A stretch of DNA of 64,000 nt. It comes from Luscinia megarhynchos. Its lineage: Eukaryota; Chordata; Aves; Passeriformes; Turdidae. The position numbers were made by a program, and so were the translations under genes. Each line of letters starts with the position of its first letter. The stretch's first letter is position 1. A model generated the notes under the pieces. That model searched no databases and was not told the DNA's origin. It worked only from the letters and a program-made list of their open reading frames with translations. Below are positions 12,260 through 24,817 of the stretch, one piece after another. Location: contig JAPFBE010000002.1 of assembly GCA_034336665.1 (NCBI GenBank), positions 36,249,406 to 36,313,405 of the forward strand, in the 5' to 3' direction.

Positions 12260-14840
12260 AAACTCTTCTCCAAAATGCAGTTTAAAATGTTATGTAAGCT
12301 GGTAGTCTGCTGTTTGCTCTGTGTCTGTGTGTGTAATTACACCACATGCAGGATAAACAAAAAGTTGGGGAAGTGCTTGTCAAACCTTTGAATGGGCTGT
12401 GTAACCTTCTAGTAAGATAGCACATGGAACATTTAAGTGGCCATTTCTTTTCTTGGTCTGTTTACAGATAGCAGAGGGTTGCTTAGAGGACTTCTGAATG
12501 TGATGCTTAGGCTCACTTGTGCAAAGTATTTTGGTGGAGTCTTTTGTTTGCTTGCTTGTTTCCAGACCTAATTATATTTATTTATTTAGTGTGAATGCCA
12601 TGAACAGTTATTCTTTGGTTTACAAGAAGATTTATGGGAAAGATAATTAGAAGTTGATGCTTCAGGTGTCCTTTTAGTTCTCCTACTTTAGTTGAAAGAG
12701 AAAATAACCTTGACCAATTTGTATTTTCTTTTGAATGTATTGTTAGCTGCTAGAAATTACATGGAAAATACTGAAACTTCATATTCCTGGGGAAAAATAT
12801 ATTTTCTTCTCAGTTGTTTGGCTTTATCCTCTATTCTTATTGTACCCACATTTTGCTGCCTCCTTTTTATCAGGCGGTCTCGTGTGTTAGGCAAAATTCT
12901 AAGGGTGGTTAGAGGCAGAGGCTAGGTGGTAATGATCCTGCAGTGGTTGTCATGAACCTTTGACGGGCCTCAAGTGCAGTTTTATCCACTTGGCTTCTCA
13001 CATTTTGTAAGTACGTTTTTGAAAAGTGGTTTATGTTTTAATAATAAACAGTCAGTTAGTTCACATGCAGTGACTTAGTCAAAGCTTGGATGTCTTTCTT
13101 TTATTTCTGTGGTGCCAGAAACTTAGAATACCCACTTTGCTAGCTGATTGTGGCATCTTCCTGCCTGCAGTAATTCCGTGTGGGAACAGGAAGGGTTTTA
13201 AGTGTGCTCATCCAACTGGACTTGCAGAAATTGTGGTGTCTGCTTGTCATGCAGAAAGAGAGTAGCAAATCCTAAATAAGATAAAACAATAGGAACAATA
13301 AGGGTGTTTTACAATTTCAAGCAGTTCTGGAAAATGAAATAGTACATGCCAAGGTTTGACACATCATAACTCTGCCACTATTGTTCTCCCTCACTGGCAA
13401 GGAGAGGAATAAAATGGGGTAATGGGGTAACCTGCTGTATAGCTGCTGAGAAATACTGTGAAAGCAGAGAGAAGAAAGGGAATTTAGGAAGAGAATTCAG
13501 CAACATTGCTGGTTAGACCTTTCCCCTCTGCATGACTGTATATCAAAGAGGCTGATGAGCATTTGCACCTCTCTTTTCACTATAAAGAAAGGTATTTTGA
13601 GAAATCCTGCTTGTGTTGAATCTGCTACTGCTTAAGGAGAACTGATCAGAAAAAAAATTATCCTCTGACAAACCTGATGCATAGTTGGAATTTATAATAT
13701 CTTACAGATTGACCACTCCTGAAATTACATTTTTCAAACGGCAGTCCTGCTATACTGTAGTGTTCAAACATCTTTCTAAAGACTAGGGGAAAAAACAAAA
13801 GCACCAACTCATCCACAGATTTTAAGTACCTTGTATTACTCACTAAAATGAGTATGAGAGACAGAGAGAGAGAATGAGCTCTTATCTGAGTTCAGCATCT
13901 TTTGCAGTGTATTTAAGAAACTGGGTAATATTTTGTGCTTCTTCCTATTATTTCTCTAACAGCAGATACTTACAAGGAGAAGGAAGGAAGGAACTGCTAT
14001 ACATAAGCTGGATGTTAACTCATCCCAGTTAGTGATGTGCTGCTATGGAAGCATTTAGCTGGGGTGGCACAGCTCAGGTCTGAACTTTGTGCACAGGCTG
14101 ACTTGCTGCCGTAATTAAGTGTTTTGAGAATCATGGGCTGGCATCAATTTGACAATAACTTGCAGTGAAGAGAATAATTTAATGAGCAAATCATAATGCT
14201 TTCAAGACTTTGCCTTTGGACAAGCTCACCTTTCTTGCTGATGCATTTGAAGCCACTCTTCCTAGGGAAGCATGTGAGTTTTGCAAGATTCATTCTCTAT
14301 GGAATTTCTTTTCCAGGATCCTTTTTGTATTTCCTGAACAAGTCTTTCACTATTCTACATCAGCCAACTTTGCTTCAACTTTCTGTGGATTCGGGGTGCT
14401 CCTGATGCAGCTGGCTTTCCATTGGTCTGCAGAAATGTCCTTGCCATCTGCTACAAGTCCCTTTTGTTTTTCATATACTTCCTTTTGCTGGGATGACGAA
14501 CAATCATGTTGGTTTTCCATGAGTCTGCCTGAGGTTAATGTAGGAGCCCTTAGCCTGGCCCTTATGTTGGTAAGAGAGTGAAAAAGTGGGTCTAGCAGGA
14601 GGTTCCCACTTGTGGCAGGTCCACAAGCCCCTGCTGGACAGTCTGTCTGTACCTCTCATTCCGAAACATTTGTGTAGGGTCCTACAGAAACATACATGCC
14701 ATCCTTTGGCTCTGCTCGTGTTTATGGAAAGAGGCTCGGGGCCTAACCATGTATTTTGCTCTTGTTTTTTGTTATTTGAAACTGTAATTCATGTTAAGAC
14801 TTTGTGGTAGCACTTTCCATGCCTCTTGTCCTAACATTAA
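12260..14840. other. No gene recognised
   Basis: Contains a short GA microsatellite and two overlapping plus-strand open frames at 14196-14581 (69 and 123 codons in different phases). Neither has a recognisable motif, and the fact that both phases are open argues against coding. No repeats were recognised otherwise. Confidence 0.6.
13855..13875. repeat. (GA)n short microsatellite
   Basis: 'gagagacagagagagagaat': eight or nine GA units with one interruption. Confidence 0.8.
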
Positions 14841-14935
14841 TGTGCTGGTTTGAAACATGACTTTTGGATCTATATAAAACCAGGAAGGGTGAGGGGCAAG
14901 AGGGATGGGAGTGAAGGGGAGGAAATTAGGCACAC
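14841..14935 (+). mobile_element. Possible 5' end of an avian endogenous-retrovirus LTR
   Basis: The segment starts with TGTGCTGGTTTGAAAC, like the start of several bird ERVL-type LTRs ('tgtgctggttt'), and continues 'ctatataaaaccaggaaggg' into a purine-rich stretch. I see no matching CA terminus, primer-binding site or flanking coding region, so at most this is a partial or solo LTR remnant. The alternative is chance similarity over about 16 bp. Confidence 0.22.
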
Positions 14936-15232
14936 AGAGAGCAGGTGAAATATGTTTTTGTCTACTTTGTTAGATATCTTGAAAAAGAACAAGGGGTTTA
15001 GAGGGTATATTGTCTGAGTGCTGGCTGTGAATAGAGATGTATTTCTATAACCTGAAGGTGAGTTATGTGCCTTGCCCCAAAGCTGTTCATGTTCCTAGGA
15101 TAAGACTGATATTTCTTTTCTGCTAATTGTTTCCTCCCTTCCCCTGATGGTAGCTTGAATTGAGGTGGTCTTAGAGAGCCAGAATTTGCTTTGATAGGGT
15201 GGTTTCTGCTTTACTATTGCTATGATATACTG

Positions 15233-15281
15233 AACCTCTTTTTTTATATATATATAATTTTTTTTATACTTGAGAGAGAGA
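15233..15281. repeat. Compound T-run / (TA)n / T-run / (GA)n low-complexity tract
   Basis: A T run, six TA units (about 15245-15256), a second T run, then GAGAGAGAG (about 15272-15280). Another T9 run follows at about 15306-15314. No gene signal is present. Confidence 0.8.
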
Positions 15282-16010
15282 TTTGGTTTGATTTATGTTG
15301 GGATTTTTTTTTTTCACTTGGGCATATTTATTTTTCTGTCTGATTTTTCCCTCACACAAGTGCCAAGACACTATGGATTAAATGTGAAAAGGCATTTCTC
15401 CTAAAATCAAACAGTAATACAATGTGGTAAAATTTGAGCATTTGTGCAGTGTTTTTTTTTTAATATCATGGGTTTATAGCTTCATTCATTGGTGGATTTA
15501 TATTATTTTTAAAAGCTGTAAAATGACAAAGCTGTGATACAGAATTAAAAAGAGAAAACATAACCCAGAAGAACCAAAACAGCCTAAACATTTTAAAATT
15601 TTGTTATTCTGTTGGTGGCAGAGAATGGAATGTATTCATGGCTAGTTAGCTTCAACAGCATTTTGAAAGGCAAATGGAAAGGTGGTGGGACTGTTTACTG
15701 AGATTAGTCTTTCTGCTTGGATCTTGCTTTTAACATAATGCCCTTAGTTAGAATTCTGAATGAGTTTGTCCTTGATCTTCCTTACTTTCTTGGGTACTGG
15801 ACACCATCACCATTTTAGTTTCTTTAATTTTCTCCTTTGCCAAAAATTCCATGATTTTGCAAAAGAGTTTATCTACTCCAGAGTAAGGATGAGGCTTGCC
15901 CTGCTGGTGCTTAGCTATTGCCTGCAGAACAGAGCAAAAAAAAAAAAATCTAAGACAAGTTCCAGACCACTGATACAGGTTTCATTACTGTATTCATGGT
16001 GTTAATTTAC

Positions 16011-16041
16011 AACAACAAAAAAAAAAAAAAAGTTTTTTTTA
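16011..16041. repeat. Poly(A) tract followed by poly(T)
   Basis: 'aacaac' leads into 15 consecutive A (16017-16031), one G and then 8 T. The upstream 250 bp shows no recognisable retroposed gene, although a short open frame (15760-16005) ends just before it. A tail of an old retrocopy is possible but unsupported. Confidence 0.75.
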
Positions 16042-18196
16042 AAATGCATGGTTTTTTAAATTTCATAACCTAAATTTTAAAATAAAAGAATTTGGGTTTT
16101 TCTGTTTATCTTCCCTCTTTCCCTCCATTTCAAAAAGATGTTATAACAACTTCTAAGACACTAGTACAGAAATGCCTTTATCTCATTGTAACTTCACCCA
16201 GCAAAAACAGGACTGTGTGTGTCCTTGACTGACATTTTCTCCTGTGAGAGGCAGGACAGCTTGTGCAGCTGGAACTTGATGGGGTAAGGCATTTGGCACA
16301 GGACAGCAGTGTAAATCAGATGCCTGCTGTATTAACTGCCCTTGGTAATGCTGCTTCTGGGTATAGGCTGCAAGAGAATTTTCTGTGATGGGTTAGTTTC
16401 AAAGTGATAAATTCTCTCAAATCATACTTGTTTAAATTTTTGCTTTTGTGGATTTTTTTTTTTATGAAGTCTTTGAGAGATTTCATTGGAAGCCTGTGGA
16501 GTATTGATGGAATATGCTGCCACTTAGAGAAAAACTGAAAATAAATTCTAACCTTTTTACCACTGTAAAACATCAGTAATGGTTCCTAAAGAAATCATTT
16601 TTTTGTAAGTACTTAAGCTAAATTTCTGAAAAGAATTGCAGAATGGATATCTAGACTATGCTGGGACTTTGCTACACACACCTATTGGTACTTTTTTTTT
16701 TTCATACAAACAGAAAAGGAGCATTTTGTGTGGCTGGTTTCTGAGTTTTCTGTGAGCGCAGTGTAGAAAGCCAACGGGCAGTCTGTGATGTGTCTTGATC
16801 TGTGAGAATGATTTAACACCAAGAAATGTCAGTATTAGCACAGGAGCAAGTGAATACAGAGCAAAGGTATGCCAAATACCTCCAGTGAAGCTATTGGTGA
16901 GAATTCAATGGAATGTTCAGAACATTTAAATAAAGAAAATGTAAAGGAAGCCGTTTGTGTCAGCACTGTGGTTTTCTCTGTTTTCTGCCCTGCTCCCTCA
17001 AGTTGTAAGAAATCCAACTTTCTTGACTTCCAAAGTGGGGTACTGTTCTGCTATGTGTTTCAGAAAATCTGGGTTTGGATGTAAACCAGAAGCCTCTGGG
17101 CAGCCCTGACAAGTGCAGCAAATAGTGTGAGCAAGTGTTAAAAGGACTTTTGTTTGCTGCTTCCTGTGTGCTATTGTGTTTGTTTGCTGCTCAGTGAATA
17201 GTAGTAAGGCATAAAGAAGAATAAGCTGAAGTAATGAACAGCAGAGACGTCCCAAAGAAATTGATTAACGTCTTAAGTTGCTGAATGGCTCAAAAAATGC
17301 AGGCTTGCTATTGTCAAGTTTAATTTTCTCTGGGTGTATTTCACATGTTACTTGCATCAGTCATCATACAGAATAGGGTACTGGTGTGCCTTAATTCTTT
17401 GTGACAGTGCTGCTTCTACTTCTGTTTATTCTTTGTACTTTCACTTATTTGTCTTCTGAGGTCCAGGCAACAAAGAAAGATGCCCAACCTCATCACAATT
17501 TAAGAAAGGTCATTGTTCAGAGCCTTTCTTTGTACTTTGTCTAAATTATTGTGGACCTTTTTGCTTGATCCAGATGATGATGTACTTTGGTTCTACTTTG
17601 GTAAAATTTGCTGTGGTGAGTTTTTGGGTGTTCAGTGATAAATATGTAGACAGAGATGAAAGTCTGGCACAATTTTTTGAAGTGATATTTAAATAAAAGT
17701 GTCCAAACTCTTGCATGCCCAAACAGTACCTAAATCCTGTTGCAGCTTTGTGCCATCATCTGGGGCTGGACTGTAGTTACTTTCATAACTAATGATGAAC
17801 TTATCTCTATATAATGAAACTCTGTCTGAGGTCTGTTTATGGCTGAGACTGCTGAAAACCTGATGGTACATCTCGAAGCTTTGTACTTGAGGTAGTTTCA
17901 GCTGGTCACAAACCTCAGGAAATCATGGTATTTTGAGAAACAGAGAAAATGCAGTGAAAATGTTCACTCTCAAATGCTCAGTGGTAGCAGTATTGGTCTG
18001 AAATGGGGAAGGGGATTTCCCCAGTATTCTGTTTTAGGAGTTACTAGCAGGCAGCTAGTACCATGGCTGAGCTGTTCACCTTGAAATGTTTTCATTTTAA
18101 TTTGCTGAACATACATGAAGTTTTCATCTGAAGGAAATACAGATTTTACAATTGATAGTCAGTAGTTTAAACTTCGACAGTATCAACAGAACTCAC

Positions 18197-18489
18197 CTGA
18201 GATTCACTGAGTTTTGATGTATTGAGAAGAACATACTGCAGAATAATGGAGTTTTTTTAAGTAGGGATATAATTTTAATAAATAAAACACCAAGTGGTTC
18301 ATTAGGTTTAATACCTTTATGCCAGGCTGACCCATAGGCTGCAGGCTGCAGTAACTTCCAGTTGAATTCATGAGCCTGCAGCAGTGGATATAGACTCAAA
18401 AATTCACTGTGTACAACAAATGCAGAGAATTTTATTACTACATACTGCATTTTATGCAGTTCAGTATCTCTGTAAAGTAATTGCCACAT
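18197..18489 (-). other. ATG-initiated open frame running into a consensus splice donor (unproven)
   Basis: On the minus strand an ATG at 18489 (A at -3, in-frame stop two codons upstream) opens about 97 codons that run uninterrupted to a full-consensus donor, TCAG|GTGAGT, at 18197/18196. Protein parts such as YPLLQAHEFNWKLLQ and SIHQNSVNL look of ordinary composition but match no family I know. It could be a first coding exon, a lncRNA exon or chance. Several equally long open frames in the window have no such context. Confidence 0.12.
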
Positions 18490-21400
18490 ATTCTACTGAC
18501 CAAGTTTTGCTAATTACTGCTGAAGTGAAGAGTAGGGGATCTAAGACAGGAATGTAGAGTGTAGTATTAGGGACTCTTGCCTTGTTTTTACTTCATAATT
18601 TAAAATGTTAAACAGCAGGAAGGTTTCTCATGAGAGGGTCAGATTTTCCTTGTTTCCAGATATCTCCAGTGCCATCAAACTGCTGAGCATTATAAAGTAA
18701 TTTTGTAATGTTGTTTATCAAATTAAACTTGAAGCAGTTACTCTCAAGCTGTTTATCTTGGAAGTTTGTTACTTCTATTTTAGGCCTGAAAAAACATTTG
18801 AATTTCCTTTGTGTTTCCTTCCATCTCCTAATTGAGTCCATTGCTGTGCTATCATTCTCTATAAACTTTGGTTTCAACAATATACTCCATTTAAAGTAAT
18901 AGCAAACCACTAATAATTGAGTGCCTCAAAAATGTCTCAAAATAATAGATAATTAATTTTAAGAAAATTCAAATATTTTGCTTTTGAAAGCTAGATTCCA
19001 GTGAGATTTGTCCCTAAAACCGAGATGCCTAAAATTTCACTTTATCTTTCATCTCTTGAAAATCTAGGCCAGTTGAAATAAGCTTTAAAACATAAAATAA
19101 AATACTTTCGTGCAAAATGAACACCAGTCAAGCTTTAGACATCCAAGATGATTGCTCACAACCACCTTCTGGATGTACCTGCCTTGCTCAGTATGTTTGT
19201 AGGATACATATATAAGGAAAAATATTTGAATCAGGAATTTAAAGACCCTCACAGTATGCCCATGTAAGTGCCTAAGTGTGGTAAAACCTTGCCAAATGTA
19301 GCCTCAGTTTTATTGCAATAATGTCATCCTCTACTAGTAATCACTCCTTACTGAAACAGAATGAAGCAGACCAGCCTCAGTCTCTGTGGCACTAATGTGA
19401 CTGCACCCATGGTATGAGACCTGTATCAAAATAATCTCTCACTGATTTAAGACAAAAACTGAAACAAATAATCTAGGTACACCACCCATTCAAAAATAAA
19501 GTCTTGAGGAATACATTGGATGTAAGAATTTGAATTTCAGACAAAAGGTTTCAAATGTTATTCTAATCCTCTGAATAATGGTTGAGCTTTAATATTTAAG
19601 TAACAGAAACCAAAAAAACCTGAAGAATTCCTGTGTGGTATCTTATAGCTTGGATACAAATGACTGTCTTCATTTCTTATCTAGTAGTTCAGTTTTCATT
19701 TCTCTGTGGTAATGAGTCCTCAACTCAGTTTTGAACTTTCTAATTTTTTTTATATCTTTTATTGGTGCTGAACATACTTTTCTGCCAGCGTTCTCTTGGT
19801 ACACCAATAAATTAGTTAGAAATTATTTAATAAGAAAGCAGTTTACTCTTCAAGAAATCTGCAATTTAAAATATTGTATCAATCTTCAGTTATTTTCTGT
19901 AGAAGAGTCTGCATAACTCTTGTAGGTAGTGCTTGCTCTCCATCTTGTTTGTGAGAAATCTATTGTGAAGAGCAATATTTCAAATCCCAAGCTGTGTTGT
20001 TGACCTCTATTATAAAGCCCGTGGATTAGGTGGTACTCTGATCTGTTCCCCAAAGTAAGAGCCACAAGATTAAAGTACATTTATAGTGTAAATATTTGTA
20101 TTTGCTCTCAAAACTCTCCCTGCAGAAGCTCTCAAAATAATATTTAATGTGCATTTTTTCGGAAAATCCCACCAAAATCTTCACTAGGAGCTCTATGCAA
20201 CACAACTGATGAAAGCTCATCTTTCTTAAAATTGTCTGAATAAACTTCCTTCATAATTAAAAAAATTAGGATTTTAAGCTCAGCATACCTGTTTTCAGTA
20301 TTATTTTAAATGTTCAATGCCTCAAAAATTACTGATTCTGGGTTTAATCATCTAAAAAAACAGCTAGTTTTTTAAAATTTTCAGGTATTTTTGCTTGGTG
20401 AAATCAAATTTCAGACTTTGAAAGATGGCTGAAACATGGGGAATTTTCAGTGTGGTGTTCATGGAACAGTTTAACAGAAGCTGTAGGAAGCATTCAGTGC
20501 AACTGCCCGGTCAATGACATCACCAATGTTATTTTAACTTAGGGCTCACCAAGATTTTGTCAAAGATAGCTTCATTTACACAGGATTTGCAAATGTTACT
20601 AGAAGAAGGAAATCATTGATTCAGTTTCTCTTTAACCACCTCCAGGCTAAAGATTAGGAGGGAAATAGCAGTTGACCTGCAGTCATCCTCCACCGTAGAT
20701 GTTGGCATCCAACTCTCTCTCCTAAGATATCTTCAACTGTGCCTCTCTTCCCCAAAGAGATGATTCCTCATTGTTACAATAGATGAAAGCCTGGATATCA
20801 GAGAAAAGCAGATACTTTTAAGGAAGAATAAGGAGACCCAGCTATCTAAGGATAAGCAGCAGCAAGCATAGGTGTTTGGCTGAGAGCGAGCAGGCTTTTG
20901 GTTTTAGGGAGTGAAGCGGCAGCAGAGCATCGCTGCCCTTCGTGTGTTAAGTGCAGATCATGGCAGCAGGATGTGCTGCAGCCCGAGACTGAGGCTGTGC
21001 AGTTTCTTTGGACATCTGTGCACAGCACACATGTGCTTGCACTCAGCCCTGAGGAGTGTTTGAAACCAGATGGAAGGTCTGGGTAGTGTTCACATCACCT
21101 CATAGCATTTCACATGTGGCTTCTTCAAAGCAGGCAATAGCAGCAGTGCAGTGCAGGCAAAAACCTTAGCTCAGCCACAGCCATAGCTGATTATTACCTG
21201 AACTGGATGGTGCAGATGCCCTCTGTCAGTAACTACATGACAGTGACACAGTATGTTGGATTTGCTGTATTAGCCCCAGCAGTGCCACAGATGACTTACG
21301 TCCAACAAGTCTAAAAGACAAAGCAATATGATGTCTATGTACAAATAGGTGTTATTTTACCTGCCACTGGAAATAAGGCTTAATTAAGATGATTTTTGGA

Positions 21401-22224
21401 AGGGAGGACAGGGAATAGGGCAAATTAGTTTAAATACCTTTCAGAGTACCTTGATATAGAGCCTTTTGTGGGTACATCAGTAATTTAAAGGATCTCTAAC
21501 TCAACTAGTTGGCATACATAGCTATACTTACATCTGAATGGACCTCTTTTCTTCCCTGCCACTGAGACCTGAGGAACCTGAGAATAACTGTTTCATTCCC
21601 ACAGTCTCTTTCTGTTGTTTTGAGAAAATTCCTAGCGTGGACTCGGCCTCAGCTGCAAGAGCCTGGCACAGTCTGAAAGTTGATTTGTTGTACTCTATGA
21701 GATGTACACTTAGTGGTGTCTAGGAATTTGTTTTCAAATAGAGATTCTAGAAATCTCACCTGTTTTGAGCCCACTGACTTCATGCACGTGCGCACAGAGG
21801 CATGTAACTGAAAATGCACAACATCTGGAAGACGGCTGTAAATGCCACTGACTTTTCTGAATGTTAAAAAAAGATTGGGTAATGTTTTATGTGAGCTTCT
21901 GATAATATCACTTCAAGGAATATTATGCATATCTGAATCATCCATTTGTTTTCATGCTGTTCTCTGTCACTACAGCTACTTCTGGGCTTTCTCACATGAT
22001 CTGCCAAAGATTAGTCACTGTCCTGGTGACATTGTGTACAACCTCTTCTGCCAAGGGCCAAGGGTTTTATTCCAATTGTATTGTGGTGGTAGTTTGGGTC
22101 ACTGCTTTTGTTGTGGCTCTTTGGAGATGGAACTCTGATTTTGGCTGCTGTTTGCTTTAGGAATTGTGAGGATATGAAGAGATGCCATTGTGGTAAAACA
22201 GCAGAAACATCTGCTGAAGAGTGG

Positions 22225-22283
22225 GAGGAGGAGGAGGCTGCTAACCAAATGCAGCAGCAGGGAGCTTGCAGTTCCTCCTCCTC
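22225..22283. repeat. GAG/CTC triplet inverted repeat
   Basis: A GAG-repeat run (22225-22237) is followed 36 bases later by its complement TCCTCCTCCTC (22273-22283). The spacer contains CAG/GCA triplets. The 11-bp perfect stem could form a hairpin. The purine run makes frames on both strands stay open here, which explains the overlapping short open frames at 22011-22377. Confidence 0.7.
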
Positions 22284-24730
22284 TGCTCTCACCGCTAGAT
22301 GTGAACCTGCTGTAATAAAAGGGCTGGCACCACAACACAGGCTCCAGGGGGAAACAGGTCTCAGGTCAGCCAGCTAGAGAAACCTCAAAAGAAAACATTA
22401 AAACTGAATAAACATTGGAAATAGTTTTGGTAGATGAATTCACTCCATTCTATCAGTAATGCCGTTCAGAAGTTGAGTGTAAACTCCAGGGAAAGAGAAA
22501 GCAAGGCAAACTTGTGCAGTCTGCTGCTTCGGAAAGTAATGGCAGCCTTTACACATACACATCAAACTTTTGATTTCTGTATTGAAATAGGAGAAAAATA
22601 GGTGGCAGTCACATCACTAGAGGTGGGTTTCAAATCATACTCTGCAGTAACCACCTGAAGCATGTGTATTCTTGTTTGCTGGAAATGAGTGTGTGCAGCC
22701 TGCCCTCTGTTTGGCTGGCTTGAGTAGTGAGAACAGCTTGCAATTTTTTTATGTGCAGCATGCAGAACGTTTCATCATCTTCTCAAAAGCAAGCTGCTGG
22801 TAAAATTACTGATGATTTCTTGCTTTTATTAGGATCAGAAGGCAGAAAATTCTGGGAAGCAGTAAAGAAGGTAGGGAGGTAGGTTTCTTATGAAATAGAG
22901 ACAGAATCATAATATCAAGAGTGGTGGTTGTGAGCTTCTTATGATAACTAAACAAATACACACTAGAAAGTTTGTAAACAGATATTGAGTCATCTTACTG
23001 AGAAGATGTAAAAAATTAGATGAAAGCTTTAAGGTGTACTGTCTAACTTAGAGGTCGATTTGTTGGCTTTTGTAACTTTACCACATCCTTTCAACTTACT
23101 GATTTAATCAGTGTTCACGCTGTCAGGACAAGGCGTGAAGAGCCAGCACAGAAATGAAATAGCAGTCTGTTTGTTTGATCCCTGCTCTGTAAACCATGCT
23201 TCAAATTCTTTCATATGGATTGAAAGATAATGAGATGGGTGGGATTGAAACAGAGCAGTTGCTTTGCTCATCTCACCTGGTACTGCTCTGTGTTGGGAGC
23301 AGTGTCAGGGCAGTGAGTGCCATGTGCCTCAGCTGAGAGCAGCCCCAGTCCTATGGGACGTCTGGCTTAGAGGTAGCAGAGCTACCCTTGGCCCATTATT
23401 CCCAGCCTGCAGCAGAAAGATCAGGATTTTCAAATGGGTTTTGAAGACATTTTTTACCTCTGCTTTCTGCCTGCTGCTGTCCAGTGGTCAAGGATGATGT
23501 TGTTGGCTCTGACAATCTGCTAAGCTTGGACGTACCCAAGAGAGACTGCTTGCAGTGTTTATACAGCAGCAGTTACAGTGAGGCATCTACCAAAGGCATG
23601 TTTGCATTCTAAATACATGTGGATAATGCATGAGATTGCAAATGCTGGTATTCTGTTGAGGGCTCCACAGAATAAACCTCAGAGTGACTGATTTCTGCCT
23701 TTATTCAGAAAGCCTGGTCCTTCTATGTAGTCTTGTGGAGATGCTGTCAAGCAAAGATGTGGTTGTGTCTTACAGGAAAAGCTCTTGTGAGTGTCTGAAG
23801 TGCCTGAGTATCTGAAGTCTTTGATTTGTAATAAGACAGACATTTGCAGTAGTAAGTAGTTACGCTTTATTCTGTTCTTGTAAGGTTTTTATACAGTCCA
23901 GTAATATACATTTTGGATAAAAAATGACTTACAGTCTTTCATGTTGCCTGTCAAAATAGCACACCAGATTGCTGCCAGATATGGATTTGGTAAGTTTTAT
24001 CCTTAAGTGATGCCAATAGGGAGCTTGTAATTGAGTGATACCATGTTTCTTAGTAGCATCTCGGTAACTGAGTCCATGTTTGGAGCAGAGCTGTAAGGCC
24101 TAAAAAGCATCCATACCTGTCATGCCTGGACTTTTGTTGAATGCTGCTATGCCTCAGCTTTGATGGAAGGGAAGGAGAAGAGTCATCCTTTGTCTCTGGT
24201 GATTCATTTGTGTGCCAGAGGAGGTCAATGGCAATGAACATCTCAGCATTGAAGCCTTTTGGGCTTTTAGTATATTAAAGATAACAGGAAGAGGTTTTGT
24301 GTGTAGAACTTATCTTATTGTCACTCTCTGTGTTTTTTTATAAAAGGTCCTTGCTTTTTGGAATAGAGGTGAATCCAGTCTGGATGGCAAAGGAGCTTGG
24401 AAGTCATATATTTCATCCCATGTATCAGTTTGCTTTTTTTTTCTGCTTTTAAAAAGAACCCACAAAACATGTGGTTTAACTTCTCTTTTAAACCAGTCGA
24501 AATTACAGATTATCTTTTGTTTATGAAGGCATTGTTCAGTTTGAAAAGGAAAGAATAGGAACAGTAATTTGTGACCCAGGTCAGTCAAGCACTTTTGCAT
24601 TTTGGAAACTCAGTTCCTGTAATTTCCTGACAAGTTTGGTTGCAGTTTTCCTGTATGCTTTCTGGTTGGTTTTATTTTAATTTTTTTTTTAACTTCAAAA
24701 ACTTCCCTCCTTCTTTTTCTTGTCATTCAG

Positions 24731-24817
24731 TCAGAAATGTTGAGGAACTGAAGTTTCTAAAACTTCAGCTCTTGGAATTGTGGGTTCCTATCGGAGATCT
24801 CAGCTTTGGGTGGGAGC
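24731..24817 (+). other. Cryptic-exon-like segment (unproven)
   Basis: A pyrimidine-rich tract ending 'ccttctttttcttgtcattcag' in three blocks (acceptor AG at 24729-24730) is followed by 87 bases and a strong donor, GAGC|GTAAGT. One of three frames is open throughout (28 full codons, starting RNVEELKFLK), with the phase carried by 2 bases at the left edge and 1 at the right. I recognise no protein family. In 64 kb of AT-rich DNA such combinations arise by chance, so this is a lead, not a gene. Confidence 0.15.

Larger units (their letters stand above)
15300..24700. other. No gene recognised
   Basis: AT-rich with homopolymer runs (A12 near 15940, T11 near 16692). The largest open frames are 100 codons or fewer. 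GC-richer stretches at 20880-21080, 21960-22380 and 23260-23520 hold overlapping open frames on both strands. The 18.2-18.5 kb minus-strand frame is noted separately. No transposon was recognised over these 9 kb, although a decayed one could be missed by eye. Confidence 0.55.

Noticed and set aside
14196..14581. Two overlapping plus-strand open frames of 69 and 123 codons
   Set aside because: They occupy different phases over the same DNA, contain no recognised motif, and the longer frame's start and end do not coincide with convincing splice sites.
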